Of a DNA stretch of 64,000 nucleotides, positions 1 through 9,314 are shown piece after piece (the stretch's first letter is position 1; each line of letters opens with the position of its first letter). Below the pieces are notes generated by a model. The model did no database searches and had not been told where the DNA came from. It worked only from the letters and a program-made list of their open reading frames with translations. This DNA is from DASTFP01 sp963744345 (GTDB lineage: Bacteria > Verrucomicrobiota > Verrucomicrobiia > Chthoniobacterales > Terrimicrobiaceae). Location of the stretch: positions 62,001-126,000 of the forward strand of contig CAVUTD010000015.1 in assembly GCA_963744345.1 (NCBI GenBank), given 5' to 3'. The translations under genes and the position numbers were made by a program.

Positions 1-1
1 A

Positions 2-550
2 GTCTGCGTGCCAGACCTGTTGTTTGGGCTCGATTTTGTCGTTGCCCTGCGGCGGCGCACCAAGAAAGCACTGGACGTACACCTCATGCTGACCAATACG
101 GATGCTTGGATCGATCGATATGCCGAGGCGGGTTCGAACTTCCTGACCGTTCATCGACAGTTTTGCGGACAGGTTACCGCTACCTTGAAGCAGATCCGGT
201 CTTGCGGAGTCCACGCGGGTCTCGTTGTAGAAATTAGCGATCCGCTCTCGTTCGAGGAACTCCATCTGGACATTGTGGATCGTCTGCTGGTGATGGGCAC
301 CGAAATTGGTGTGAAAGGACGAGGACTTCACCCGAAGACTACTCAGCGGATCGGCGCCATTTTAGACCTTTGCGTCCGGTCAGGCGAACGTCCGGAAATC
401 GTGGTCGACGGTGGGATTCGCCGCGAGACCGTGCCCTTGCTCGCCCAATCCGGTGTTGACGGAGTCGTGCCGGGATCGCTGGTTTTCGGTGAGGCCGATC
501 CATGTGCCGCGCTGAATTGGATAAACGCGCAGGGGATCAAACCTGCTTAG
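2..550 (+). CDS. Ribulose-phosphate 3-epimerase family protein (5' end outside window)
   Basis: The frame is open from base 2, and the first residues (VPDLLFG) match the strand-2 segment of the RPE fold, so the true start lies upstream. Visible family motifs are DVHLML, a TVH near residue 49, and VDGGI followed by VPGSLVF, the C-terminal phosphate-binding loops. The usual MTVNPGFGGQ segment is replaced by MGTEIGVKGRGL. This suggests a divergent epimerase, perhaps acting on another ketose phosphate, rather than the housekeeping Rpe. Such an enzyme would interconvert pentulose or hexulose phosphates in the cytoplasm. It is followed by a broken DeoR regulator and a cupin phosphoglucose isomerase, which fits a sugar-catabolism cluster. 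The substrate is not known. Confidence 0.8.
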   Translation, partial: VCVPDLLFGLDFVVALRRRTKKALDVHLMLTNTDAWIDRYAEAGSNFLTVHRQFCGQVTATLKQIRSCGVHAGLVVEISDPLSFEELHLDIVDRLLVMGTEIGVKGRGLHPKTTQRIGAILDLCVRSGERPEIVVDGGIRRETVPLLAQSGVDGVVPGSLVFGEADPCAALNWINAQGIKPA

Positions 551-738
551 AAAAATTCCTTCAACAACTGAGGGAGTCCAATCCGAGTACGGTGCAGAAA
601 AGCGACGAATAGGCCTTGGGAGGGAAAGATCTAAACCGGAGAAAGAGAGGCTATCTTGCGTCCGGCCCCTAGCTACTGACGTTCGCCTCCGCTAAATTGC
701 TTTTGCTTTCGTTTAACTTAGGCTAATTCGTTCAAGCG

Positions 739-1571
739 ATGGCTGAAGAACCCGAGTCGAATCATGCCGGACTTCCGGTTTTCCCTGATGAACGGCAAAA
801 GCGCATCGTCGAATTGGTGGCCTTGCATGGAAAGGTTCACGTGCCTCAACTCGTAAAGCTCTTTGCCGTCACCGAGGTCACGCTTCGCAAAGACCTCAAT
901 GCTTTGGAACAAAAAGGCCTACTTAAACGCACTCATGGCGGCACGGTCAGTGTCCGGACACCGCTGGAGCAAGAAGTGGCGACGCGAATCGCCCACCATG
1001 CCGCTGCCAAAGCGGAAATTGCCAAAGCGTGCGTCGAATTAGTGAATCCTGGCGAAGCGATTTTTTTGGACTGCGGAATGACGGTGCATGAAATCGCAAA
1101 GGAATTGGTGAGTAGTAACAAGAAGCTGACGGTGCTCACCAATGCGCCGCTGGTTGCCGAAGCCATTGCTGACGTGCCATCGATCAGGCATATCCTCGAT
1201 CAGGCATATCCTGTTGGGAGGTGAGCTTCGCCGCTTGAGCGGGTGTCTTTCTGGACCTTTGGCAACAGAACACCTGAGAAATTTCACGATCAATACTGCC
1301 GTTATCGGCGTTAGCGGGATCACCGAGGCTGATATCACCGTAGCGATCTAAACGAAGCCCGCCTGAAAGCGGCAGTGATCGAGCGCGGTCGCCGGGTCGT
1401 GGTGCCCTTGGACCACAGCAAGGTCGGATTGGCCGACTTTTCTCTGGTTGCCCCTTGCATCAAATTGACATTGTCGTTACGGATGCTGACAACGATCACT
1501 TGTCGCGGATGTGTCAAGCTTGCGAGATCCGACTGATCCTTACGCAAAAAAGACGGCAAATGATTAGGTGA
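739..1571 (+). pseudogene. DeoR-family sugar regulator, broken by three frameshifts
   Basis: The first frame (739-1224) has an N-terminal helix-turn-helix (RQKRIVELV to VTLRKDLNALEQKG, then RTHGG, the DeoR signature), followed by the sugar-phosphate sensor domain (FLDCGMTVHEIAKEL). The frame is lost at an exact 16-bp tandem duplication at 1181-1212. Removing one copy restores DVPSIRHILLGGELRRLSG, the typical DeoR core. Further single-base losses are needed near 1344 (to read SDLNEARLKAAVIERGR) and near 1453 (to read LHQIDIVVTDADND). The restored protein would end at 1571. It probably once repressed the neighbouring sugar genes. Three lesions in one gene argue for a real pseudogene, although the two one-base gaps could be sequencing errors. 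Confidence 0.85.
1181..1212 (+). repeat. 16-bp exact tandem duplication inside the DeoR gene
   Basis: The 16-base unit beginning CGATCAGG and ending ATATCCT occurs twice back to back (1181-1196 and 1197-1212). Sixteen is not a multiple of three, so the second copy shifts the reading frame. Deleting one copy joins the two halves of the DeoR sensor domain exactly. Replication slippage is the likely origin. Confidence 0.95.
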
Positions 1572-1619
1572 TGATATATCACAACTCGCTTGATAACAAT
1601 CTAGTACAGCAAATATTAT

Positions 1620-2207
1620 GTGAAACACGAAAGCTCCGCTCGACCGTGCGCTGTTCTAGTTTCAGCTGATACCGGAGTAATTCCGGAGGCCACAGCCCAC
1701 TACCAGAAGCGTCTTTCTGATCTCCGGGGCCTCTTTATAGATTCAGCAAATCTGGAAAGACGGATTCGGGAAGAAGACGACCCCCTTTGCTACGAGAACT
1801 ATGCTTTCAATCAGAGTCAGACGGAGGGAGACCTCTTTTTCGGCACCACGATCATTTATCCCGGTAAGGTGGGATCCGAGTATCACCTTACGCGCGGCCA
1901 CTATCACAGCAAACGCGATCATGCGGAAACGTACCAAGCTTTGTCGGGCCGCGGGCTTGTGCTATTCGAACAAGAGGACGGAACGAGTTGTAGTGCAGAA
2001 CTCACGCCCGGCAAGGTTACCTACATCCCGCCCTTTTGGGCACATCGCTCCATCAACACGGGCGAGGTTCCGCTGATCTTCCTCTGGACCTGTCCCGTGG
2101 AGGCTGGCCACGACTATACCGCGCTTGGTGAACACGGAATGCGCCAAATCGTCATCGAGCGCGATGGCGCACCAAGTATCGAAGACCGCGCTGGATCTCA
2201 AATTTAG
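1620..2207 (+). CDS. Cupin-type glucose-6-phosphate isomerase
   Basis: A 195-residue protein starting at GTG 1620. It belongs to the archaeal-type phosphoglucose isomerase family, a metal-dependent cupin that interconverts glucose 6-phosphate and fructose 6-phosphate. The metal site is visible as TRGHYHSKRDHAETY (His94, His96, Glu103) and PPFWAHRSINTG (His142). The upstream TTIIYPGKVGSEYH segment and the downstream GHDY are also typical. The length is normal for the family. It lies 48 bases after the end of the decayed DeoR gene and is the only apparently intact enzyme in this sugar patch. In some relatives of this family the substrate is another aldose phosphate, so the exact sugar is uncertain. 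Confidence 0.85.
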   Translation: MKHESSARPCAVLVSADTGVIPEATAHYQKRLSDLRGLFIDSANLERRIREEDDPLCYENYAFNQSQTEGDLFFGTTIIYPGKVGSEYHLTRGHYHSKRDHAETYQALSGRGLVLFEQEDGTSCSAELTPGKVTYIPPFWAHRSINTGEVPLIFLWTCPVEAGHDYTALGEHGMRQIVIERDGAPSIEDRAGSQI

Positions 2208-2436
2208 GCGGGGGCGCGTCACTTCCGTAATCACGAACCGCCTCTCAATCCGAGCGAGGCACGCTTGGCGAGGCCGATTTCGCGCGCCAGGGAGTTGCCA
2301 GATCCCGACGGGAGGGTTCGGGAGTGCGTTGGACGTGTTTTGAAGCAGGTTGAGAGTCGCCAACGATCCATCATTCAGCAATAGGGGACTTTCCAATACT
2401 TTCGTTGACTTTCGAACGATAGTATTCATTGGGTTC

Positions 2437-2583
2437 GTTCACAAAGAGCACGGAACATCGCAGCACGGGGCCACCGTCGAGGACGGCACGCATATCCTGC
2501 GCGCATTGACCGCCGTCTCAAAGGCCTGCCGCACCGGCGAGCGTGTCGGGTTGGCCGAGGTCGATGGAGAGGTAGTCCGGTGA
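2437..2583 (+). pseudogene. 3' remnant of a Gfo/Idh/MocA oxidoreductase
   Basis: The frame ending at 2583 carries a C-terminal segment typical of Gfo/Idh/MocA sugar oxidoreductases (VEDGTHILRALTAVSKACRTG then a short tail). The preceding roughly 300 residues of such an enzyme, including the nucleotide-binding GxGxxG, are absent. Upstream sequence in this frame is not recognisable. The stop overlaps the GTG start of the next gene, as in an intact operon, so the original gene pair was probably truncated by a deletion between about 2210 and 2430. Confidence 0.6.
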
Positions 2584-3266
2584 AGCTCGGGGTCTTCGCG
2601 AAGACATACAACCGCCCCTCGGTCGACCAGGCCTTCGCGTCGACCGTCCGCGACAGGTTTTCGTGCGTGCAGTTCAACCTGGCCTGCAGCGGACTTGAGA
2701 CCCTTCCAGACGAACCTGTGCCGGAGGCGATCAACCTTGAAATCCGGCGAGCCGCTCGCCGCCATGGTATCGAGATGGTAGCGGTTTCCGGCACCTTCAA
2801 CATGGCTCATCCGCTAGCCTCTGTCCGCCAAGAGGGCGTGGAACGGCTGAAGAACGTTATCAAATGGGCGGCAGCCATCCGAGTGCCTGCTGTGACTCTT
2901 TGCAGCGGGAGCCGGGACACCGAAGATATGTGGCGTGCTCACCCGGAAAACCGCTCGGCATCCGCCTGGAAGGATTTGCTCGAAACCTTGACGGAAGTGC
3001 TTCGCGTGGCCGAAGCGGATGGGGTGACATTAGCGGTCGAACCCGAACCAGCTAACGTCGTGGCCGACGCAATGAGTGCGCGTCGCTTACTTGATGCATT
3101 GGGCAGCGCGCGTTTGCAGATCATTTTGGATCCCGCCAACCTCGTGCACGCGGGCTCGCTGAATGGCGGCCGTGAGCTCGAAACGCTGAGCGGCCTCGTC
3201 GGCAGGGTATTCTTGAAGCAAGCTGGCTACGCGTGGAAACCAGCGGAGGTTATTGGAAAGGGGTAA
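2580..3266 (+). pseudogene. Sugar-phosphate isomerase/epimerase (AP-endonuclease 2 TIM barrel), C-terminally truncated
   Basis: The 228-residue frame starts at GTG 2580, overlapping the previous stop. It shows TIM-barrel isomerase features: a start MKLGVFAKTY, a central VPAVTLCSGSR, then VTLAVEPEPANVV and LQIILDPANLVHAG, which hold the acidic metal ligands. Family members are about 270 residues and end with a metal-binding HAKD-type segment. Here the frame runs into antisense hydrolase sequence at about 3235 (AGYAWKPAEVIGKG), so the last strands are missing. The remaining product is unlikely to fold as an active enzyme. It was probably part of an inositol or sugar catabolic operon with the oxidoreductase remnant upstream. 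Confidence 0.7.
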
Positions 3267-3635
3267 TCGAGCCATGCGGGGCGAACGAGAATCAGACTGG
3301 TGAGGCGTTCTGGGGAAGCAAGGGCGAAGGCCAACGCGACGCCTGCGCCCATGGAAATGCCCCCTACGACGGCGCGCTCGATATTCAGTCAGTCAAGGAG
3401 CACCGCCAAGTCCTGAGCAAACTGCGCGAAAGAGATTCGCGAGGGATCCAGGCACGCTTCGGTCTGTCCGTGGCCGCGACACTCGAGCGCGATCACTCGC
3501 CGACCGGCAAACTGCCCGCAAGAGCTGAGGGGCTGTGTGACGTCGGCACCCAGCCGTGTTGAAAAATACGAACGGCTCTCCTTCGCCCACAGACGCGTAG
3601 TTGAAGGGTTCTCCGTTGAGGCTAATCGCTGGCAT
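3240..3635 (-). pseudogene. Alpha/beta hydrolase fragment, frameshifted and truncated
   Basis: Read on the minus strand from ATG 3635, the sequence gives MPAISLNGEPFNYASVGEGEP. After a frame change at about 3550 it gives GADVTQPLS, then RRVIALECRGHGQTE, and VVGGISMGAGVALAFA, which contains the nucleophile elbow G-x-S-x-G. An in-frame TGA interrupts LLD-LNIERAVVGG. The homology stops around 3240, where it abuts the truncated TIM-barrel gene on the other strand, so roughly the last half is lost. At least two frame changes plus a stop codon make this a real pseudogene. Confidence 0.75.
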
Positions 3636-4037
3636 CAGAAGATTCCGTTGAGAGCGTCTGTAGGGCCGAGCGCAGATAAGTGACCGCTGCCGGTACTTCG
3701 CGCTCCCCGATGCCGTGAACAACGAGCGGTCCGTGGTAGCCGGCGCGTTTTAAACGGCTTAGAAAGGGCAAGAATTCAAGATCCCTTGGCCCGCCGGGCA
3801 GACGGAACCGTCAGCCCTTTGGTCTTTGGCATGGACCAGGATTGTGTCCGCAGCCAATAGATCGACGGCTTGCGCCAGTCGCAATTGCCCGAGTTCTCTG
3901 AGCTGGCGGCGGAGTCGAAGCCAGCGGCCGATTCGCTGCTGGGACAGTTTCGCAGGCCACACGCACGCGAGCGAGCGGCAATTCTTTCGAGCATGCCCGG
4001 GAGTGTCCCTCTGACAACCTTGACCCAGTGCCGGCAA
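3622..4037 (-). pseudogene. Remnant of a second TIM-barrel isomerase/epimerase
   Basis: On the minus strand, two frames together read LLAADTILVHAKDQRADGS and then, after a frameshift near 3775, DLEFLPFLSRLKRAGYHGP followed by LVVHGIGEREVPAAVTYLRS, ending at a stop at 3622. The HAKD motif and the following G-Y-x-G-P-L strand are the C-terminal end of sugar-phosphate isomerase/epimerases. The stop overlaps the hydrolase start at 3635, so the two were an operon. Upstream of about 3900 the similarity fades and I cannot follow the frame. Confidence 0.55.
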
Positions 4038-4554
4038 TTACAGATGCCAACTTTTGGTCGGCGTTAACGCGCGACCCAGTGCATCCCGACTCTTGGTGAG
4101 GAATTGACGGCGGCGATTCCGGGCGCCGCACTATCTCGGATCACGTCGAAGGCGGAATCGGAACCTCTTCACCAAGCCGAGCTCGCCCGCACCATCAAAG
4201 ATTTTTTGGAACCGATCCAACAGCAGCTCACCCGTGCATCACGTCCGGGCACTGACCTTTCGTAGCTTAGCTGCAATGGAAAGATAACATGGCCACCGCT
4301 ATCGGCGGCGCTCAAGACATGGGGCGCACTTTGCGAGCCCCCCAGCCGAAGGCAGAGTTGAAAATATCGACCTGAACGAGATGCAGACGATGCCAAAACG
4401 GTCGGCGAATTCGCCTTTGCCGTTTAGCTCGGTGTCTTCAGGCGAACAGTGGAAAAATTGATGCAAAGGCCGTTTGGAAACTGCAAACACTTTGCTAAGT
4501 TTGTGCATTTGCTAAGCAAACATGCCATTTGGCACGCCTGCACAACGCCATTAA
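4038..4554. other. Intergenic, no recognisable gene
   Basis: Short open frames occur on both strands, but none has a recognisable domain. The stretch lies between the decayed sugar patch and the 3' end of exonuclease III and may be further eroded gene sequence. Confidence 0.5.
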
Positions 4555-5304
4555 TCAGATCTGAATTGTCGCCACAACCGGCGCGTGATCGCTGGTACCG
4601 ACGTTCGCTTCGACAGGGCAGGAGACCGCCGCCCTCGCGAGTGACTCAGTCGCGAGAATGTAATCTAGTCGCCATCCAATGTTGCGCTGGCGCAGGTTGC
4701 GCCACGGCGCCCACCACGTGAACATGCGTTCGTTGGCCGGGTCGAATGTCCGGCCGAGGTCGACCAGACCGCGGCTCAGGATCCGCTCGAATAGCGTTCG
4801 TTCTTCGGGGAGTTGGCCAATCACACGCGGTTTTCGCTCCTTCGGATGCACATCGATCTCGGCTCGCGCGACATTCAGATCACCGCAGAGCAGCAGAGGC
4901 GATCCCGTCGCCTGGAACGCACCGGCGTATGATTCCAACGCCTGCAGGAAACGCATTTTCGCCTGGAAATCCTTTCCGCCGTTCGGCACGTAAATTGAGG
5001 CGATCGTCAACTCACTGACCTTCGTGGTGACGATCCGATTCTCAACGTCAAACGGCGGGTGTGCAAAGGCCGGTCGCTGGCTGCAGACGTCCTTGCGCAC
5101 ATGCAGACCTACACCTGAGTATCCCTTTGTGCCATGCCAGTAACACCAATAACCTTCCATTTCGCACAGCGCCGTGGGTACCTGATCGGACGCTGCCTTG
5201 ATCTCCTGTAGACATAGAACTTCGGGCCGCTCACGTTCAATCCACTCGTGCAATTCAGCCTGACGTGCCCGGATGCCGTTGACGTTCCAGGTAGCGATTC
5301 TCAT
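4555..5304 (-). CDS. xthA: Exodeoxyribonuclease III
   Basis: A complete 249-residue exonuclease III/AP endonuclease of the endonuclease-exonuclease-phosphatase fold. It would cleave abasic sites and remove 3' blocks during base-excision repair in the cytoplasm. Catalytic residues are all visible: Asn7 in WNVNGIR, Glu34 in LQEIK, Tyr105 in SIYVPNG, Asp142 and Asn144 in GDLNVA, Asp214 in WRLDYI, and Asp239-His240 in TSDHAP. Length and start (MRIATWNVNG) match the family. It stands alone, with degraded sequence on one side and a gene-poor stretch on the other. Confidence 0.95.
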   Translation of the reverse strand: MRIATWNVNGIRARQAELHEWIERERPEVLCLQEIKAASDQVPTALCEMEGYWCYWHGTKGYSGVGLHVRKDVCSQRPAFAHPPFDVENRIVTTKVSELTIASIYVPNGGKDFQAKMRFLQALESYAGAFQATGSPLLLCGDLNVARAEIDVHPKERKPRVIGQLPEERTLFERILSRGLVDLGRTFDPANERMFTWWAPWRNLRQRNIGWRLDYILATESLARAAVSCPVEANVGTSDHAPVVATIQI

Positions 5305-6007
5305 TTTTCTGACTATCGGTATTCTCCACCTGGATGGCCGTCTCGCTACAAAGTCCTCACACTGCGTAATCGGTCACAAGCTTGGCTGCCGCGTCCCGCG
5401 TATCTCTTGGGACGTTGGCATCTACGCTTCATCTTAGGCAACTATGCCATGTTAACCGTCTCAGTCGTGGTCAAATGGGCTCTTCGCCGCGCGGCTAGCC
5501 CTCTCCTTGTGTAAGCCGCCGCAGCATTCGTTCCGCCCACTTTTCAGAGCGTCATAACTATGCTCTCTGTTATTGGGGCGAAGCGCCATGGTTGAAAAGG
5601 TTGAGCGACTTGATCATCCAGGGGTCGCACTGATAGTCGAGATGAAACCTTCGTCGGGGTCGAAATAAATGAATCCTTGGTGACCGCAACGAGCGAATCA
5701 AACCTTGAGCCGCAGTCTCAGGTTTTCTCGCCCTCTAGAGGCTCACGCGATCTTCGATTTAGCCGGTCTGCTAGCCGATGAGCACCTAGGTGCTTGCGAA
5801 TTAGAGTATTGCTCAAGCCGCGGCAGCCAGCCGCACATCCTGGCGAGCCACTGTAGTGCTTCGAGGTTATCAAGCATACAGATGTTGATCCATCATGGGG
5901 GTGAGTGGAGCAAATTGCACGTGGTCGGAGCGATTACCTCCCAGGATGCGTCTTACTCCGCGAACTTCGTTGACCTCTTCAGCACGCGCTTTGTTCAAAG
6001 AGACGTT
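5305..6007. other. Intergenic, no recognisable gene
   Basis: No frame has a recognisable domain. A plus-strand frame at 5705-6271 is open, but it runs antisense through the end of the VPDSG-CTERM gene and has no family features. Confidence 0.5.
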
Positions 6008-6039
6008 CGAGCCGCCGGCACAGGCGTGCCGGCGGCTCG
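6008..6039 (-). terminator. Strong 14-bp hairpin downstream of the VPDSG-CTERM gene
   Basis: Perfect inverted repeat CGAGCCGCCGGCAC / GTGCCGGCGGCTCG around a four-base loop, about 50 bases past the stop of the minus-strand gene at 6091. The GC-rich stem suits an intrinsic terminator, but there is no clear T-run after it, so termination is inferred. Confidence 0.55.
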
Positions 6040-6090
6040 TCGAAAGCGCGTCGCATTTACGACCTGCGACGGCTACAAAAACATTACTGA

Positions 6091-6633
6091 TCAGACGATG
6101 ACGAGCTTGCGCCGGATCGTCGCGATCAGACCCAAAACAGCTCCCAACAGGGTAACGGTCGATGCACCATCAGGAACGTTATTCACGGGGCTGTCGCCTC
6201 TGAAAAGAGTAAGACTGGAGAAGCCTCCAAATCCATTTGACCCAGTTCCATTGGAGGGAAAAGTGTATTGACTGGATCCGTTGAGATAGTAGATCCCGAT
6301 ACCACCACCGGGGGTGCCACCCTTTCCACTGCCGTAGTGAAGGACGGCGTAGTCGAACCCAATCAAGCCTCCGGCGCCCACCACATATGAGCTAAGATTC
6401 ATAGCACCATCGAAGATGGGGGTCGGAAGATCAGGATTGAGAAGATTGTAGGCAGTGACGACGTTTTGAAGACGGAAAAAGTTACTCGCCTGGTTGTTCG
6501 AGTTGGCATTTCCACCACCACCGCCCGTTCCGTTCTTTGGGATATCGATATTGGCACCGGGAATTTGGACGGGAATAGCGTTGGCGATGGAGCAGAGTCC
6601 AAGAGAGAGAATCAATGCAAGAATGTGTTTCAT
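6091..6633 (-). CDS. Exported protein with VPDSG-CTERM-type sorting tail
   Basis: A 180-residue protein. Residues 1-19 form a signal peptide (MKHILALILSLGLCSIANA). A Gly/Asn-rich stretch follows, then a body with no recognised domain (FDYAVLHYGSGKGG, GIYYLNGSSQ). The C-terminus is VPDGASTVTLLG followed by a hydrophobic helix and basic IRRK, the tripartite plan of PEP-CTERM-like sorting signals in the VPDSG variant known from Verrucomicrobia. Such proteins are exported and processed by an exosortase. The body resembles small lectin-like or pilin-like surface proteins in size only. No exosortase is visible in the window. Confidence 0.8.
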   Translation of the reverse strand: MKHILALILSLGLCSIANAIPVQIPGANIDIPKNGTGGGGGNANSNNQASNFFRLQNVVTAYNLLNPDLPTPIFDGAMNLSSYVVGAGGLIGFDYAVLHYGSGKGGTPGGGIGIYYLNGSSQYTFPSNGTGSNGFGGFSSLTLFRGDSPVNNVPDGASTVTLLGAVLGLIATIRRKLVIV

Positions 6634-7394
6634 GTAGCTTTACGAAGAGAGAACTTTAGGAGCAAGGGGCATGCCAAGTTGGCCAACATCTCGATTGGAT
6701 ACACATAAGGTACTGAAAATAAGGCATATAGATTTGGCATATCCTTCAGGGATTTACACACCAACGAGGTACGACTTTGTAAAGAGTTCCGGCACCAACT
6801 TTGTGCTACCGGCGATCGGTATTCCGTTTCTCGTGATGCAATTGCCGAGGTATCAACAACTTGCTACGTCGAAACTCCTCAAGCGGTAGGCGTAAGCATT
6901 TCCGACGCTTTACCGACAACAGCGAGTGTCACAGCAAACAGGAGCGGCGGTGAGCTAACAAAAGTGAAAAAGCGTCTTGATGTGACGCGATTCCATGGGC
7001 AACACCAAATTCGGATCGTTTGGCTAGTGGCATATTCGATGAACTAGCCACATAGGGGCAAAGTAATTCTGATCCCAGCGTGCTAATAACGCTCGCAACA
7101 CCAACAGCGATCGCTGTTTTAGCCCCGCTTATGCACACTTGGGAGTTGCGCCGGTGCTTCGATTTTGCTCCACCTCTTCCCAGCCGGATTGAGGTCTTGG
7201 GATAGTCGCCAAAGAACATCCGCGCCCCGGCTCAAGCAAAAAGGAGGCAGTTTTCGAGTTTGTGGGCGAAGACGCTTATGCAAACTCCGCAGGACCTCTT
7301 CATGAGGCGATTGCAAGGTCTTATCCCGGTATGTTGATGAAGGGCATGTTTGGGTTTGCCGTCGGAAGCTTCGTCGATACCGTCGATCTCGCGT
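6634..7394. other. Intergenic, no recognisable gene
   Basis: Short frames on both strands lack conserved features. The segment 6640-6900 upstream of the VPDSG-CTERM gene must hold its promoter, but no convincing -35/-10 pair could be picked. Confidence 0.45.
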
Positions 7395-8726
7395 ATGCAA
7401 CGATCGTTCCAGACAGGATGGGTTCGAGGACCGATCTGTTTTCTGGTCGCGGGCACGATGGTTGTTGCCGGAACGAGAGCCGTCCAGCCGCAAAAGCTGC
7501 AAGATTCCCGAGCCTTAACTGAGGTCGTTCCGTCGGTCTCTCCTGTGGAGGCGCTCGCAATGCTCGTTCAGATTGTGAGACAGCTTGAAAGCTATGTACG
7601 GATGAAGGACCTCGCTTCCATTCACAACGAAGACGTGCTTCTTGCGACGGCCCTGAACGGACTTCTGGCAAGCGTCGACATGGTTGCCCCGGAAAAATTA
7701 GAAGAGTTCAAGAGAGACCTGACCTCGTTCAGTCAACAGGTAAGTGCTCTCCATATCGCGGCCGATTTAAATCAGCAGACCAACTCGGAATCAGAGCTTG
7801 GCAAGGTGAGGGAGGCCTTTGAAAGGGTGAAGACACATTTCTCCGAGCCGGTTTTGGCCGCTGCTCACAAGAGCGCCGGTACATTCACCTGCCCAATGCA
7901 TCGGGATGTCACTGGTCTGGAAACGGACTCTTGCCCGAAATGCGGCATGATGCTGGACCAAGTGGTCCGGATCTTTCCTGTCACCTCCGGCCTGTCGCTG
8001 CTTTCCAGGGAGTCCCTTCGCGCGTCGGTACGGGCAACGGAGCCCCTGACCGTGGGCAAGCCTGCGACGTTGCACCTGGTGCTACAAAAAGCGAACGGCA
8101 GCCCGGTCCTGCCTTCCGACTTAATCGAGACGCATACTAAAAGAATTCACCTCCTGATCATCGATGGCAGTCTGACAGATTATCACCACGAACATCCTGA
8201 GCCGACCAGGACGCCAGGCGAGTATGTTTTTAGCTTCACCCCCAAGAAGCCTGGTAGCTATCGAGTGTGGGCCGATTTGCGCGCGCATCCCCTCGGACTT
8301 CAGGAGTATGCGGTGACTGACATCCCGGGCGGGAGGGACGCCGAGCCATTGACGGATCAATCCATCAGCGTCAAGACAAACGTAAACGGACGAGACTATG
8401 AACTGCTGCTGCCGGACACCCCAATCAAGGTCGGAAGACCTGCGTCAGCACGTCTGCGCATCACGACGCCGGGAGGTGACGGATTCACCGAGTTGGAGCC
8501 CGTCATGGCCGCGTTTGCCCACATCGTGGGTTTCAGCCAAGACTACAAGACGGTGCTGCACATGCATCCGAAAGGGCCCCCGGTTTTGGATCCCGGCGCT
8601 CGCGGAGGCCCGGAGCTTGAATTTCAGATCTATGCTCTCCGTCCAGGGGTCGTGCGGCTGTTCGCTCAAGTGCAGATTGCCGGACAACAGGAGCTTGCCC
8701 CGTTTGTCATCAGGGTAGTGCCATGA
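7395..8726 (+). CDS. Exported protein with heavy-metal-binding domain
   Basis: I place the start at ATG 7395 because it gives a signal peptide (MQRSFQTGWVRGPICFLVAG), leaving 443 residues. An N-terminal helical region is followed at about residues 163-190 by a short heavy-metal-binding domain, FTCPMHRDVTG then SCPKCGMML. This domain is typical of CusB-type adaptors and copper proteins. Beyond it lie beta-rich segments (KRIHLLIIDGSLTDYHHEHP, GSYRVWADLRAHPLGLQEY) with His clusters, resembling secreted domains found with copper and silver efflux genes. It probably binds soft metals in the periplasm. No efflux pump genes are adjacent. The frame extends upstream to 7350, but that start would bury the signal peptide. 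Confidence 0.7.
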   Translation: MQRSFQTGWVRGPICFLVAGTMVVAGTRAVQPQKLQDSRALTEVVPSVSPVEALAMLVQIVRQLESYVRMKDLASIHNEDVLLATALNGLLASVDMVAPEKLEEFKRDLTSFSQQVSALHIAADLNQQTNSESELGKVREAFERVKTHFSEPVLAAAHKSAGTFTCPMHRDVTGLETDSCPKCGMMLDQVVRIFPVTSGLSLLSRESLRASVRATEPLTVGKPATLHLVLQKANGSPVLPSDLIETHTKRIHLLIIDGSLTDYHHEHPEPTRTPGEYVFSFTPKKPGSYRVWADLRAHPLGLQEYAVTDIPGGRDAEPLTDQSISVKTNVNGRDYELLLPDTPIKVGRPASARLRITTPGGDGFTELEPVMAAFAHIVGFSQDYKTVLHMHPKGPPVLDPGARGGPELEFQIYALRPGVVRLFAQVQIAGQQELAPFVIRVVP

Positions 8727-9314
8727 GCGGATTTGTTTAAAAGCCGACAGTTCTCTTTTCCACGTCGTCAGTAATCCACCTCGATGGCGTTCTTGATCAT
8801 CATCATGCTGGAAAAAATTACGGCGGGGGAAATTGCCATTGTCTGCAGCGACAAGAGGTTCGCTTCCCATGGCACGCCGGACATTGCTTTTAGATCATAG
8901 GAGCCACAGGAATGACGAAGGACTCTTTCTTGCGCAGTGGGTGAACCGCACCAGCTTCGATGTATGGCTCGCTGCAGGCCGAATGAACACCCTATTAGTC
9001 GAGTGCGGCGAGTCGGCTAGTGCGAAGCCCAGCAAAAAGGCCATGGCGGTAGCAGCAAGCAGTGGATGACATTCTGAATTCCCTACGAATTGCGGGAGAA
9101 GCTTCTGCGCCCGCGGCACGCTGAGAATCGAAACCCCGTCGGCCATTGCGCGTGTTTTCTTGATCTTTCACAAGCTCAACTTCCGCCTCTTGCTGATCGA
9201 CATGAGGTAACGATGCTGCGCGACGCCCACACGACTGCGGGAGCCCTCCTCGACGGGTCCCCCGTTGGTGTGCGGTGAGGACAGCTGCACTCGTTCGTCT
9301 CGGGCGGCGGAGGA
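8727..9314. other. Intergenic, no recognisable gene
   Basis: Nothing with conserved motifs was found on either strand between the metal-binding protein and the convergent ion-channel gene. Confidence 0.45.

Noticed and set aside
3087..3275. Minus-strand ORF FPRVASLLQEYPADEAAQ as continuation of the hydrolase
   Set aside because: It runs antisense through the conserved TIM-barrel isomerase segment and is not a continuation of the hydrolase fold beyond the junction near 3240.
5705..6271. 188-residue plus-strand ORF across the VPDSG-CTERM gene end
   Set aside because: It has no conserved features and covers the terminator hairpin and antisense coding sequence of an identified exported protein.
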